A DNA stretch of 64,000 bases, from the NCBI RefSeq assembly GCF_007280415.1, contig NZ_VKKU01000001.1, positions 124,001-188,000 of the forward strand, given 5' to 3'. The notes beneath the pieces are model-generated. The model was not told the origin of the DNA, did not search any database, and worked only from the letters and a program-made list of their open reading frames with translations. The first letter of the stretch is position 1; the number at the start of each line of letters is the position of its first letter. Positions 27,795-36,073 of this stretch are shown piece after piece. This stretch comes from Sphingorhabdus contaminans. GTDB lineage: Bacteria; Pseudomonadota; Alphaproteobacteria; Sphingomonadales; Sphingomonadaceae. The translations under genes were made by a program, and so were the position numbers.

Positions 27795-28429
27795 GTTACG
27801 CGGTCAAGGAAATATTCCTGACGTTGCAGGGTGAGGGCGTGCATGCCGGACGCCGTGCTGTGTTCCTGCGGTTTGCCGGATGCAATTTGTGGACCGGCCG
27901 TGAAGAGGATCGTGCAAGCGCCATCTGCCAGTTCTGCGATACCGATTTTGTGGGCATGGACGGCGAAAATGGGGGCCGCTATTCCGCCGATGAAATTGCG
28001 ACCAGGGTAGCAGAGCTTTGGGGCGAAAGTCAGTCGGACCGTTATGTCGTGCTCACCGGCGGGGAACCGATGCTGCAGGTCGATGATGCACTGGTCGACG
28101 GTCTGCATGCGCGGGGTTTTACGATCGCCATCGAAAGCAACGGCACGATCGAAACGCATCCCCGGATCGACTGGGTGTGCATCAGCCCGAAAGCAGGGTC
28201 CGAAGTCGTACAGCGCAGGGGAGACGAACTGAAGCTCGTCTGGCCGCAAAATGGCAGCGATACCGACGCCATGGCGCACTGGAACTTCGCCAACTTTCTG
28301 ATCCAGCCGATGGACAGCGGAGACAGCGCGACGAATCAGGCGCATGTCGAAGCCGCCACCGCCTTTGTCATGGCCCATCCGAAATGGCGTTTGTCCTTGC
28401 AAAACCACAAGATTTTGGGCCTCCCTTAA
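27791..28429 (+). CDS. queE: 7-carboxy-7-deazaguanine synthase (radical SAM)
   Basis: Radical SAM enzyme forming 7-carboxy-7-deazaguanine from carboxy-tetrahydropterin, 212 residues. The N-terminus KEIFLTLQGEGVHAGRRAVFLRFAGCNLW is diagnostic. The [4Fe-4S] cysteines occur as an extended C-x-n-C-x2-C, with Cys in GCNLW and the pair in CQFCDTDF separated by an insertion; this long-spaced variant is known for QueE of some proteobacteria. GGEPMLQ and the SPKAG motif follow. It is translationally coupled to queC. Confidence 0.95.
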   Translation: MSYAVKEIFLTLQGEGVHAGRRAVFLRFAGCNLWTGREEDRASAICQFCDTDFVGMDGENGGRYSADEIATRVAELWGESQSDRYVVLTGGEPMLQVDDALVDGLHARGFTIAIESNGTIETHPRIDWVCISPKAGSEVVQRRGDELKLVWPQNGSDTDAMAHWNFANFLIQPMDSGDSATNQAHVEAATAFVMAHPKWRLSLQNHKILGLP

Positions 28430-28505
28430 AAGTTGGTAAATCTGCTTGAATTGCAGCCTTTAAGGTGACAGTCTCCTCCTCGGAGAGCAAAAGGGGAGAG
28501 CTGCC

Positions 28506-28865
28506 ATGGCAAGAGCCGAGCACGCAACCATTAGGGTGCATAAAAGCTATTCGAAACGGATGTCCGATCATGTGGCCTTTGCGCTGGTCGCATATACATT
28601 GGCGCTGATATTTCTCGTGACGCCGCGAATGGAAAGCGACGGGACGTCCATATTTCCTTATTTCCTGCTGGTGATCCTTGTGGCGGCGGTGATTTCACCG
28701 TGCCGCAATCTGGAGCGGCGCTGGCAAGCGTTGCAAGCCACGGACAATGGCGATGGCAGTCTCGACGGGCGTTATAAGGCGGATCGTGCAAAGCTTTGGT
28801 TCGCAGCAATTGCGTTGCCGGTCGTCTTTGCGCTCATTTGCCATATGATTGCTAGCGTCGCCTGA
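28506..28865 (+). CDS. Small membrane protein, hypothetical (119 aa)
   Basis: Basic N-terminus (RAEHATIRVHKSYSKRM) followed by two closely spaced hydrophobic helices (AFALVAYTLALIFLV and YFLLVILVAAVIS), a charged loop with an NGDGSLDGRYKADRAK stretch, and a final helix to the C-terminus. A GGGGAGAGC ribosome site lies just before the ATG. I do not recognise a family. It is flanked by queE and the TldE-type protease gene on the same strand but is not overlapped by either, so it may be transcribed on its own. Confidence 0.6.
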   Translation: MARAEHATIRVHKSYSKRMSDHVAFALVAYTLALIFLVTPRMESDGTSIFPYFLLVILVAAVISPCRNLERRWQALQATDNGDGSLDGRYKADRAKLWFAAIALPVVFALICHMIASVA

Positions 28866-28900
28866 TTGACGCTCTTGCGCCCCGCGCCTAAGCGGGGACT

Positions 28901-30247
28901 ATGCTAAAACCAAAAGAAGCGCTCGAGCGCGCAGAGAATCTTGTTTCCCAAGCTGTAAAAGCAGGCGCCGATGCCGCCGACGCCGTTTATGTGTGCGATG
29001 CATCGACCGAGGTGCAGGTTCGGCTCGGCGCTCTTGAAGATGTGGCGCGGTCGGAAGGCGAAGAAATCGGCCTCCGGGTTTTCGTCGGGCAGCGTTCTGC
29101 CACCATTTCATCTTCGAGCCTCAATCCGTCCATTTTGGCAAATCTGGTTTCGCGCGCCATCGATATGGCCAAGGAAGCGCCCGAGGACCAATATGCAGGA
29201 CTCGCCCCGCAAGATCTTTTGCTGAAGGGTGCCGTGCCGGATCTTGATGTGGATGACGGACAAGATCCCGATCCGGCGATGCTGCGTGCGTCCGCTCTGG
29301 AATGCGAAGATGCCGCCCGCGCCGTTGCCGGGGTGACCAACAGTGAAGGGGCCGGTGCCAGTGCCGCACGGTCCATTTTCGCGCTCGCCACCAGCCATGG
29401 CTTTGCCGGTGTGAAATCGTCGACCGGCTACGGTCTGTCCGCAAGCGTTCTGGCAGGTGAGGGGGATGCGAAAGAGCGTGATTATGACTGGCGTTCCGCG
29501 CGCCATCTCGCCGATCTGGACAGCGCCGCAGCGATTGGCACGAGGGCCGGTGAACGCGCGGTCCGGCGGGTAAATCCGGGATCGGTAAAAAGCGGCGCGA
29601 TGCCCGTCATATTCGATCCACGTGTCGGCAGTTCGCTGGTCGGGCATTTGCTGGGGGCAATTTCGGGTTCCTCGATAGCACGCAAAACGAGCTTCCTGCT
29701 CGACGCCAATGGCACCGCCTTGTTTGACAGCAGCATTTCGGTGATCGATGATCCCCTGCGTCCGCGCGGCCTTGCCAGCCGTGCATTTGATGGCGAAGGC
29801 CTGCCGACAAAGCGGCGTGCCATCATTGAAAAGGGCGTGCTTACAGGATGGCTTATGGAAAGCGCCTCGGCACGGCAACTGGGTCTGCAACCGACCGGTC
29901 ACGCCAGCCGCGGCGTCAGCGGGGCACCTGGCGTCAGCACATCCAATCTGCATTTGGAAGGCGGATCGGTAAGTGTTTCCGACCTGATCGGTGACATTAA
30001 ATATGGCGTCTATGTCCATGAACTTGTTGGACAAGGTGTCAATCTGGTAACCGGCGACTATAGCCGCGGCGCCGCCGGATTCCTGATTATCGATGGCGAG
30101 ATTGCAGGGCCGGTCAGCGAATTCACCATCGCCGGCAATCTGAAAGACATGTTTGCCGCAATGGTTGCCGCCGACGATCTGGAGTTCATCCGCAGCAATA
30201 ACGTCCCCACTTTGCGGGTCGACGGGATGATGATTGCGAGTGCCTGA
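28901..30247 (+). CDS. pmbA: TldE/PmbA-type metalloprotease subunit
   Basis: 448-residue member of the TldD/PmbA family. TldE/PmbA forms the non-metal half of the TldD/TldE heterodimer, which degrades unfolded peptides and matures microcin B17 in enterobacteria. Conserved blocks include VCDASTEVQVRLG near residue 30, SSATGYGLSASVLAGEGDAKERDYDWRSAR-like mid-region and the C-terminal SVSDLIGDIKYGVYVHELVGQGVNLVTGDYSRGAAGFLIIDGEI. The metal-binding HExxxH of TldD is absent, as expected for TldE. The gene overlaps the next by eight bases. No tldD in the window. Confidence 0.9.
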   Translation: MLKPKEALERAENLVSQAVKAGADAADAVYVCDASTEVQVRLGALEDVARSEGEEIGLRVFVGQRSATISSSSLNPSILANLVSRAIDMAKEAPEDQYAGLAPQDLLLKGAVPDLDVDDGQDPDPAMLRASALECEDAARAVAGVTNSEGAGASAARSIFALATSHGFAGVKSSTGYGLSASVLAGEGDAKERDYDWRSARHLADLDSAAAIGTRAGERAVRRVNPGSVKSGAMPVIFDPRVGSSLVGHLLGAISGSSIARKTSFLLDANGTALFDSSISVIDDPLRPRGLASRAFDGEGLPTKRRAIIEKGVLTGWLMESASARQLGLQPTGHASRGVSGAPGVSTSNLHLEGGSVSVSDLIGDIKYGVYVHELVGQGVNLVTGDYSRGAAGFLIIDGEIAGPVSEFTIAGNLKDMFAAMVAADDLEFIRSNNVPTLRVDGMMIASA

Positions 30248-31037
30248 GCCGATCGTTGATCGTGCGGCGGTGATTGCCGCTGTTGAGCAGGCGGGCGCTC
30301 TGGCAATGACCAGTTGGCGCGACGGCGCTGCGCCCGACACGCGCGTCTGGTCAAAAGGTAATGACAGCCCGGTCAGCGATATCGATATGGCGGTGGATGC
30401 TCTGTTGAAAGAGCGCCTGACGCAAATTCTGCCCGAAGCAGCCTGGCTGTCGGAGGAAACGGCGGACGATGCGGCACGACTGGATTCGCGATTGCTGTGG
30501 CTTGTCGACCCGATCGACGGCACGCGTGATTATGTTCGGGGACGAAATGGCTGGTGCGTTTCGGTGGCGCTCGTTGCGGACGGAAAGCCGCATTTTGCGA
30601 TCATGGCCGCGCCCGCGCAGCAGAAATTATGGGTGGCCGCACATGGCGAAGGGGTAACCTGCAATGGCGACCGTCTTACCGGATGCGCGCGGCAGGAATT
30701 TGCGGGCGCGCGTGTGCCCGCCGATGATCTGCCGAAAATCGACCATGATCTGGTCACGGTGACCAAACCCAACAGCATCGCGATGCGCATGACCATGGTT
30801 GCGTGCGACCGCGCCGATCTGGTCGCGACGCTCCGCTGGGGCCATGAATGGGACGTTGCGGCGGCACATCTGGTGGCGCAAGAGGCTGGAGCGGTGGTGA
30901 CCGACGCCCTGGGCCAGCCACTGTCCTACAACAAACGTGATCCCCGCGATTTCGGATTGATATGCTGCGCACCGGGAATTCACGAGGCGGCGGTTCAGCG
31001 GCTTGAGGACCGGGCGCGCAAATATATGGCGCCCTGA
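30240..31037 (+). CDS. Inositol monophosphatase-family phosphatase (CysQ/histidinol-phosphatase-like)
   Basis: Mg2+-dependent phosphatase of about 265 residues. I take the GTG at 30240, which overlaps the TldE stop by eight bases; a TTG two codons earlier is also possible. Signature motifs are VWSKGNDSPVSDIDMAVD, the WLSEET acidic site, WLVDPIDGTRDYVRG and the C-terminal WDVAAAHLVAQEAGAVVTD. Within the superfamily it could be a 3'(2'),5'-bisphosphate nucleotidase (CysQ), an inositol phosphatase or a histidinol phosphatase; sequence alone does not decide. No sulfate assimilation gene is adjacent. Confidence 0.85.
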   Translation: MPEPIVDRAAVIAAVEQAGALAMTSWRDGAAPDTRVWSKGNDSPVSDIDMAVDALLKERLTQILPEAAWLSEETADDAARLDSRLLWLVDPIDGTRDYVRGRNGWCVSVALVADGKPHFAIMAAPAQQKLWVAAHGEGVTCNGDRLTGCARQEFAGARVPADDLPKIDHDLVTVTKPNSIAMRMTMVACDRADLVATLRWGHEWDVAAAHLVAQEAGAVVTDALGQPLSYNKRDPRDFGLICCAPGIHEAAVQRLEDRARKYMAP

Positions 31038-31039
31038 AA

Positions 31040-31969
31040 CTAATCCCTTGGCCGTGTCCAAAGACCGCTTCGGTCCATTGGGCGGGGATTATTGGCAACA
31101 GCGTCGGCAAAGGCCGTTTTGACCCAGCGAAATTTTTCCGGACGACTGGTATAGATCCGCTGATCCCACGCATGTTCGCCCGCACTGCGGACCTGCCGCG
31201 CGATGTCGCCATAAATGCCCGCGGCCGAAAGTACCGCCCAGCGTGCACGGAAGGGAAGTTCGACCGCCCCCACACGTGCCGAAGCTTCATATTGTTCGGC
31301 CTCGTCGGCGAGCCAGCGGCCCATCAGCGCGAGTTTCTTGCGGTTGTGCGGACGCATATGTTCGCCGGGCGAAATATCCAGGGTCGCCAGCCAGTCGTCG
31401 GGCAGATAACAGCGCCCCGCGGCATCGTCTTCGGCAATGTCGCGGGCGATGTTCGCCAATTGGAAGGCAAGGCCGAGGTCGCAGGCACGATCAAGCGTTG
31501 CCTCCTCATCAGGGGATACGCCCATCACCACGGCCATCATGACGCCGACCGCGCCAGCGACATGGTAGCAATAGCGATACAGGTCATTTTCCCGCCGCGG
31601 GTGCCAATCGGCGGCGTCCAGCGCAAAGCCCTCGATCACGTCGTCGGCCATTTTGGCAGTCAGTCCGCATTCGCGTGCGACGATGCCGAGGCAATCAAAG
31701 GCAGGCTCGCCGGTCGGCTTACCATCCAGCGCCTTTGCCGTCAGGTCACGGATGATCGCGAGTCTTTCCATCGGGTCATCGACAACGCCCATAGCGCCGC
31801 CATGGTCCTGTCCGTCGGCCATATCATCGCATTTGCGGCACCAGGCATAGAGCAGCCACACGCGTTCACGCGTCGCGCGGTCGAACAGGCGGCTGGCAAA
31901 ACGGAAGGATTTGGAACCGCGCGCGATGCTTTCCTGCGCGAAAGCGACGAGCGCGGCGCGGTCAGTCAC
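31040..31969 (-). CDS. crtB: Phytoene synthase
   Basis: Condenses two geranylgeranyl diphosphates to phytoene, the first committed carotenoid step. The 309-residue protein starts at GTG 31969, overlapping the LOG gene stop. The two Asp-rich Mg2+ sites are present: C-R-K-C-D-D-M-A-D near residue 50 and LANIARDIAEDDAAGRCYLPDDWL further on, the latter a classic squalene/phytoene synthase signature. Last gene of the crtY-crtI-LOG-crtB operon. Confidence 0.93.
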   Translation of the reverse strand: MTDRAALVAFAQESIARGSKSFRFASRLFDRATRERVWLLYAWCRKCDDMADGQDHGGAMGVVDDPMERLAIIRDLTAKALDGKPTGEPAFDCLGIVARECGLTAKMADDVIEGFALDAADWHPRRENDLYRYCYHVAGAVGVMMAVVMGVSPDEEATLDRACDLGLAFQLANIARDIAEDDAAGRCYLPDDWLATLDISPGEHMRPHNRKKLALMGRWLADEAEQYEASARVGAVELPFRARWAVLSAAGIYGDIARQVRSAGEHAWDQRIYTSRPEKFRWVKTAFADAVANNPRPMDRSGLWTRPRD

Positions 31970-32547
31970 AAATCATCCGCCTTCATCTGGAAGATCGTTT
32001 TGTGGGGCACATAGTCCCTCATTTTGCCAAGCAGACCATCGAGCGTGTCGTCGACGAGCATGATGCCGGCATGTTGAGGACGGATGAAGCCGACATTGAT
32101 CATCTTCGCATTGAACGCGATCAGCTCATCGTAAAATCCGGCCACGTTCAGAACGCCCACCGGTTTCTGATGATAGCCGAGCTGTGACCAGCTGATCGCC
32201 TCCCACAATTCATCCATCGTGCCGACGCCGCCCGGAATGGTGATGAACCCGTCCGACAAATCGGTGAAGCGCGCCTTGCGTTCGTGCATGCCGGAGACAA
32301 CATGCAATTCGGTGCAGCCTTTGTGCGCCACCTCCGCGCCGACCAGGGCTTCCGGGATGATGCCAATCACTTCGCCGCCGGCCTCCAGCGCGGAATCCGC
32401 AACCGCACCCATCAGGCCCAGCCGGCCACCGCCGTAGACGACCCCGATGCCGCGTTCCGCAAGCCCGCGGCCGACGCTGCGCGCTGTTTCGATATAGATG
32501 GGGTCTTCAGGTGTTGCCGAACCGCAATAAACCGCAAGTCGCTTCAC
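31966..32547 (-). CDS. LOG-family nucleoside 5'-monophosphate phosphoribohydrolase (TIGR00730)
   Basis: 193-residue Rossmann-type protein with the family motif P-G-G-V-G-T-M-D-E-L-W-E and the earlier RLGLMGAVADSALE stretch. Relatives in plants and actinobacteria release cytokinin bases from their ribotides; in most bacteria the role is AMP/nucleotide salvage and is poorly defined. Starts with GTG overlapping the crtI stop (TAGTG) and its stop overlaps crtB (GTGA). It is therefore locked into the carotenoid operon, although it has no obvious step in that pathway. Confidence 0.88.
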   Translation of the reverse strand: MKRLAVYCGSATPEDPIYIETARSVGRGLAERGIGVVYGGGRLGLMGAVADSALEAGGEVIGIIPEALVGAEVAHKGCTELHVVSGMHERKARFTDLSDGFITIPGGVGTMDELWEAISWSQLGYHQKPVGVLNVAGFYDELIAFNAKMINVGFIRPQHAGIMLVDDTLDGLLGKMRDYVPHKTIFQMKADDL

Positions 32548-34028
32548 TATTTTGCTTCCTCCAACATCAGCTCTGCCGTGGCCTTGGCACTTCCTACAAC
32601 GCCGGGAATTCCTGCACCGGGATGCGTACCTGCGCCGACAAAGTACAGGTTGGAAATTGCATCATCGCGGTTATGCGCGCGCATATAGGCCGATTGCCAC
32701 AGCACCGGCTCAAGGCTGAAGGCGCTGCCGAGATGCGCGGACAGGTCGCGTCCGAAATCGGCTGGCGTATAATGGAACTGGGTCATGATCCGCGAACGGA
32801 TGTCGGGGATCAGGCGGCGTTCGAGTTCGTCCAGAATCCGCTCCGTCATGGCAGCGCCCACATCGCCATCCCAATCCAGCGGCGCTTTGCCCATATGGGC
32901 CACCGGCGCCAGAACATAGAAGGTCGAACATCCTTCGGGGGCAAGGCTTGGGTCCGTGACCGTGGGATGGTGCAGATAGAGCGAGAAATCCTTGGGCAGG
33001 ATACCGTTCTTGTAAATATCGTCGAGCAGTCCCTTGTAGCGCGGGCCGAACAGGATCATGTGGTGGGGAATTCCGGGCCATGTGCCTTTGATGCCCAGAT
33101 GCAGCACGAACAGCGAAGGCGACCAGCTTTTCCGGTTCAGCGATTTCGCCGCCCGCTCGCCCCGCTTGTTGCTGGTCAGCAGATCCCGGTATGTGTGCAT
33201 CAGGTCGCCGTTGGACGCCAGCATGTCGCAGTCCATCCGCCAGCCCGATTTGGTCCGCACGCCTGTTACCTTGTCACCGCGCGTTTCGATTTCTTCGACC
33301 GGATCGGCGAGGCGCAGGGTGCCGCCAAGGCGTTCGAAATGGGTGACCATTGCCGCAACCAGCCGGTTTGTCCCGCCCTTGGCAAACCAGACGCCGCCAT
33401 CTTTTTCAATGGTATGGATCAGCGCGTAAATCGCGCTGGTCGACATGGGATTGCCCCCAACCAAAAGCGTATGGAAGGACAAAGCCTCGCGCAGCTTTTC
33501 ATCTTTCACGTATGACGAAACAATCGAATAGACCGAACGCCACGCCTGATATTTCATCAGGGCAGGGGCGGCTTTGATCATCGATGCAAAATCAAGGAAG
33601 GCAACAGTGCCGAGCTTTTGATAGCCTTCCTTGTACACACCCTTCGAATATTCGAGGAACTTGCGGTATCCTTCGACATCTTCGGGGTTCAGTTTCTCGA
33701 TTTCCGCTTTCAACCCGGGGACGTCGTTGGAATAATCGAAATTGGTGCCATCGGACCAGTTCAGCCGGTAGAAGGGGAAGACCGGCATCAACTCGATATC
33801 GTCGGCCATCTTGTGGCCGGACAAGGCCCATAATTCTTCAAGGCAGGGCGGGTCGGTGATGACGGTGGGCCCGCCATCAAAGGTGAAGCCGTCCTTTTCC
33901 CAATAATAGCCGCGGCCGCCGGGCTTGTCCCGGGCTTCGACTATGGTGGTCGCGACGCCAGCGGATTGCAAACGGATGGCGAGCGCAAGTCCCCCAAATC
34001 CGGCACCTATGATTGCTGCGGTTTTCAT
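32547..34028 (-). CDS. crtI: Phytoene desaturase (bacterial CrtI type)
   Basis: FAD enzyme that introduces the double bonds taking phytoene to lycopene, 493 residues. The N-terminal dinucleotide fold reads AAIIGAGFGGLALAIRLQ, followed by DKPGGRGYYWEKDGFTFDGGPTVITDP, the standard start of CrtI. The C-terminal FAD-binding signature VGAGTHPGAGIPGVVGSAKATAELM is complete. Coupled to crtY upstream (ATGA overlap) and to the LOG gene downstream. Confidence 0.96.
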   Translation of the reverse strand: MKTAAIIGAGFGGLALAIRLQSAGVATTIVEARDKPGGRGYYWEKDGFTFDGGPTVITDPPCLEELWALSGHKMADDIELMPVFPFYRLNWSDGTNFDYSNDVPGLKAEIEKLNPEDVEGYRKFLEYSKGVYKEGYQKLGTVAFLDFASMIKAAPALMKYQAWRSVYSIVSSYVKDEKLREALSFHTLLVGGNPMSTSAIYALIHTIEKDGGVWFAKGGTNRLVAAMVTHFERLGGTLRLADPVEEIETRGDKVTGVRTKSGWRMDCDMLASNGDLMHTYRDLLTSNKRGERAAKSLNRKSWSPSLFVLHLGIKGTWPGIPHHMILFGPRYKGLLDDIYKNGILPKDFSLYLHHPTVTDPSLAPEGCSTFYVLAPVAHMGKAPLDWDGDVGAAMTERILDELERRLIPDIRSRIMTQFHYTPADFGRDLSAHLGSAFSLEPVLWQSAYMRAHNRDDAISNLYFVGAGTHPGAGIPGVVGSAKATAELMLEEAK

Positions 34029-35191
34029 TTCTTTTTGCTCCGGATCGCGGTGATGGCTTTCCCGATGGGAATGGGCGGCTTGCCAGTCAGAATGCGCGCC
34101 TTGTCACCGGGCGTCGTATTCCCCGCATAGAAGCGTTCGATCAATCCGGGCTTTAACCTGTAGAAGCGTTCAAGGATTTTGTAGCGATCCGCCGCTTCCG
34201 CACCCCGGAACAGCATGCGGTTCAGCATGCGGTAGAATTTGCCATTTTGCCAATGCTCCTGCGCACGCTGGCGCATCACCATGTTCAGCTTGTCCCCGTC
34301 CAGATCGGGTTGTTCGGCAATGAAGATGGCATTGCGCACGGCGTCGGGCAGGGAATAGCTGGTCACCGCCTGGAAAAAAGCACCGCGCGCGCCGGCCTTG
34401 GCGGTTCGTCCGCTGCCGCTCGCCCAGTAATTTTCAAGGTCGCCGCCCATCACCACCGGTAATACGCCGCTTTCCTCGCGCACCACGCGTTCGACTTTCC
34501 AGCCATTGGTGTCCGCATATTCGGCAATACGCTGCCGGTAACGGCGGGCGTCGTGGGCGGGCGTGTCGCTATAATAGGTGTCCTCCACAAAAATCTTGTC
34601 CATGCCAAAGGGCAGGACATAGACGAAACGGTAGCCGTCAAACTGTTCCACGGTAGCGTCCATGACGATCGGCTTCGTCAGATTGTGGGGTTCGGACAAT
34701 TGCATCAGTTGCCCGGTAAACTTCTGCCAGCCGCAATCCAGATGGTTGAGATCGCCCGCACCGCGCACGTCGATGACCCCTCCGGCATTGATACGCTGCG
34801 CACCGTCAAGCACGACCAGCCGGGGGGATACGGCCTTTACCTCCCGCCCCAGCATCAGGGCAGATGAAGGCAGGCTGTGGCGCAAAACCCAGTCCAGCCG
34901 TTCCGACTCAATGGTGTAATAAATATTGTCTAGCTCGCGGCTATGCGCGGGGAAACGCACTTCATAACCGGACCAGCCATAGGTGACGAGCGGCGCCGTC
35001 AGCCAGCGATGCTCCGGCAATATGTCGCTCGCAAAATAGCTCCAGATATGGTTGCCGCCAAAGCTGTCGCCCTGTTCGATAAGCACGATTTTCAGTTCGG
35101 GACGCATCTTTGCGAGCGCAAGGGCGATCAAACCACCCGCAAGACCGCCACCGACAATCGCAAAATCACATTTAATATTTTCTCGGTTCAC
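34025..35191 (-). CDS. crtY: Lycopene beta-cyclase (CrtY type)
   Basis: Cyclises both ends of lycopene to beta-carotene, 388 residues from GTG 35191. It has the FAD/NAD fold FAIVGGGLAGGLIALAL, the conserved DxxxHIWSYF segment (GDSFGGNHIWSYFASDI), the FDGYRFVYVLPFGMDKIFVEDTYYSD block diagnostic for CrtY and a basic C-terminus. First gene of the crt operon. The 106-bp divergent spacer to the ParA gene should hold its promoter, but I see no clear consensus there. Confidence 0.94.
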   Translation of the reverse strand: MNRENIKCDFAIVGGGLAGGLIALALAKMRPELKIVLIEQGDSFGGNHIWSYFASDILPEHRWLTAPLVTYGWSGYEVRFPAHSRELDNIYYTIESERLDWVLRHSLPSSALMLGREVKAVSPRLVVLDGAQRINAGGVIDVRGAGDLNHLDCGWQKFTGQLMQLSEPHNLTKPIVMDATVEQFDGYRFVYVLPFGMDKIFVEDTYYSDTPAHDARRYRQRIAEYADTNGWKVERVVREESGVLPVVMGGDLENYWASGSGRTAKAGARGAFFQAVTSYSLPDAVRNAIFIAEQPDLDGDKLNMVMRQRAQEHWQNGKFYRMLNRMLFRGAEAADRYKILERFYRLKPGLIERFYAGNTTPGDKARILTGKPPIPIGKAITAIRSKKK

Positions 35192-35297
35192 CCCCCGGCC
35201 CTAGCGCAGGCCCTTTGCAAGGGGAAGGGTTGTCCCAAGGAAATACACAGCTTTCTGCATGGTTGACATTCTAAGGGTGGGAAGAGAGCAAGGGCAT

Positions 35298-36047
35298 ATG
35301 GCGCACAAGGCAAAAGTGATTGCGATTTACAGTTTGAAAGGCGGTGTCGGGAAAACCACGCTGGCCGTCAATCTGGCGGCGGAGGCAGCACTGCGTCGCG
35401 GGCGCAAGACCTTGCTGTGGGATCTCGACCCTCAGTCGGCGGCAAGCTTTCTCCTGCGTCACGAACCGGAGAAAAAGGCCAAGGCCCGATCTGTTTTCGA
35501 ACGTGATATCGAGCCCGGCAAACTGATCGTGTCGACACAGATCAAGGGACTGGATCTGTTGCCTGCGGATATTTCGCTGCGCGGTCTGGACAGTTTCTTT
35601 CACGCGCTGGGAAAGAAAAAGCGGTTGGCCAAAATCGTCGAGGATATTCGCCATGACTATGACCGCATATTTCTCGATTGCCCGCCGGGCCTGACAGAAA
35701 CAAGCGAGCAGATGATGCGGGCGGCCGACATCATCCTGGTTCCTGTCATTCCTTCGCCGTTGTCGCGCCGCGCGCTGGACGAGGTCGTCGCGCATCTGCA
35801 CGGCCACCACAAGGGCCATGCCCCGCTGCTGCCGGTCTTTTCCATGGTTGATCGCAGGCGGAACCTGCATGCCACGGCGCTCGCTTCAAATCCTGACTGG
35901 CCGCGCGTGCCCATGGCCAGCGCTGTCGAGCAGATGGCGCTTCACCGCGCGCCGGTCGGGCTTTTTGCGCACCGTTCACCGGCTGGCGAAGCTTTCCATA
36001 TGCTTTCGGGTGCAATTGAGCGTAAGCTTGCCAAATTGCAGGGATGA
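35298..36047 (+). CDS. ParA-family (MinD/ParA-like) ATPase, orphan
   Basis: P-loop ATPase, 250 residues from ATG 35298 (a second ATG at 35259 would add 13 residues with no gain in similarity). The deviant Walker A reads YSLKGGVGKTTLAVNLA, the switch regions WDLDPQSAASFLL and RIFLDCPPGLTETSEQMM follow, and PVIPSPLSRRALDEV is typical of ParA/Soj relatives. No parB or partition site is nearby and the genes around it are metabolic, so plasmid or chromosome segregation is not implied; ParA-like proteins also position membrane or protein cargo. Confidence 0.85.
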   Translation: MAHKAKVIAIYSLKGGVGKTTLAVNLAAEAALRRGRKTLLWDLDPQSAASFLLRHEPEKKAKARSVFERDIEPGKLIVSTQIKGLDLLPADISLRGLDSFFHALGKKKRLAKIVEDIRHDYDRIFLDCPPGLTETSEQMMRAADIILVPVIPSPLSRRALDEVVAHLHGHHKGHAPLLPVFSMVDRRRNLHATALASNPDWPRVPMASAVEQMALHRAPVGLFAHRSPAGEAFHMLSGAIERKLAKLQG

Positions 36048-36073
36048 AATAGCTTTTTCACAAGGGGGGGGAT

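Noticed and set aside
35259-35297. Upstream ATG (35259) as the start of the ParA-like protein.
   Set aside because: The extra 13 residues are not family-like, and ATG 35298 has AAGGG before it and places the Walker A motif near the N-terminus as usual.
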